5,902 nt of DNA from Anaerocolumna sp. (GTDB taxonomy: Bacteria > Bacillota > Clostridia > Lachnospirales > Lachnospiraceae). Positions 5,562-5,902 of this stretch are shown here, piece after piece. The DNA is taken from NCBI GenBank assembly GCA_029256035.1, contig JAQSYR010000161.1, forward strand, positions 1-5,902, read 5' to 3'. The notes under the pieces are model-generated. The model was not told where the DNA came from. It saw only the letters and a list, made by a program, of their open reading frames with translations, and ran no database searches. The translations under genes were made by a program, and so were the position numbers. How positions within the stretch are numbered: position 1 is the first letter of the stretch; every line of letters begins with the position of its first letter.

Positions 5562-5902
5562 ATGGCAATCAGTAGAGCAGCTATGCGCACCATTAATATA
5601 TTAGAGTTAATAGCCAGTAAAGCGAAAGGAATCACATTATCAGAGATAGCAGCAGAACTCGATATGCCTGTCACTAGCGTAAATGATATTGTAAAGGCAT
5701 TGATAGAGACAGACATGATTGAAATTATTGATGAAAGAAGTAAATTATATGGAATTGGGGTTAAGGCATATTACATTGGTAATTCATTTATCAGCAATAC
5801 CAGTTTGGTAGATAAAGCAAAACCTATTGTGGAAGAGCTTGCAACTCATGTGAATAAAACAGTATTTATTGGAAAAGAAGTAAAAGAAAAAATTACGTAT
5901 AT
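5562..5902 (+). CDS. IclR-family transcriptional regulator (N-terminal part, cut by window end)
   Basis: The first 113 codons are present and the frame runs off the right edge. Residues about 6-64 form the winged helix-turn-helix: A-M-R-T-I-N-I-L-E-L-I-A, then L-S-E-I-A-A-E-L-D-M-P at 26-36, the recognition helix V-T-S-V-N-D-I-V-K-A-L at 37-47, and the wing ending K-L-Y-G-I-G. The segment G-N-S-F-I at 73-77 and A-K-P-I-V-E-E-L-A (86-94) with N-K-T-V-F-I-G (98-104) are the linker helix and first strand of the IclR effector-binding domain. The family usually has an Arg in the recognition helix (T-x-x-R); here N41-D42 stands there, so its target may differ from classical IclR sites. AGGAGAGG lies 8 bases before the ATG. 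The missing C-terminal part, about 140 residues in typical members, would hold the ligand pocket. Neighbouring genes give no effector clue. Confidence 0.87.
   Translation, partial: MAISRAAMRTINILELIASKAKGITLSEIAAELDMPVTSVNDIVKALIETDMIEIIDERSKLYGIGVKAYYIGNSFISNTSLVDKAKPIVEELATHVNKTVFIGKEVKEKITY

Noticed and set aside
5522..5716. Minus-strand 64-codon frame covering the IclR-family promoter and start.
   Set aside because: The sense strand carries a clear helix-turn-helix gene with promoter and ribosome binding site.

Overview
The window looks like ordinary chromosome from a low-GC Gram-positive anaerobe. Lachnospiraceae or a related Clostridia group is the best guess. The reasons are the AT-rich codon use, strong AGGAGG-type ribosome binding sites, and a typical gene mix: a DegV-family lipid-binding protein, a stand-alone LUD-domain protein with C-terminal cysteines, a clostridial-type topoisomerase III, and a GlmU-like left-handed beta-helix protein. 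The taxonomic assignment rests on protein style only.

Layout. From 1 to 361 (+) lies the 3' end of a gene that starts outside the window; it resembles the beta-sandwich domain of SGNH/GDSL-hydrolase-type proteins. It converges on a minus-strand operon running from about 2265 down to 484: degV, then a LUD-domain gene, then a 58-residue single-pass membrane protein gene. Gaps are 21 and 34 bases and each gene has its own good ribosome binding site. A sigma-A-type promoter (TATACA, 17 bases, TATAAT) lies just upstream of degV. Between the convergent stop codons is a perfect 10-bp inverted repeat that may end transcription of the minus-strand operon.

Divergent from degV, on the plus strand, is a 706-residue type IA topoisomerase (topoisomerase III type), followed 36 bases later by a 226-residue beta-helix protein resembling the acetyltransferase half of GlmU. 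These two are probably cotranscribed. After them come three to four degenerate 21-bp tandem repeats and a clear rho-independent terminator at 5376-5419, which reads well in both directions. The window closes with the first 113 codons of an IclR-family regulator. It has its own TATACA-17-TATAAT promoter, and a perfect inverted repeat sits in the spacer between -35 and -10, a plausible operator.

No tRNA, rRNA, CRISPR array, insertion sequence or phage gene was seen. I do not see a convincing new multi-gene system. The points most worth a second look are the 58-residue membrane protein tied to the DegV/LUD operon, the altered TOPRIM motif of the topoisomerase, the probable operator of the IclR gene, and a strong inverted repeat inside the topoisomerase gene.
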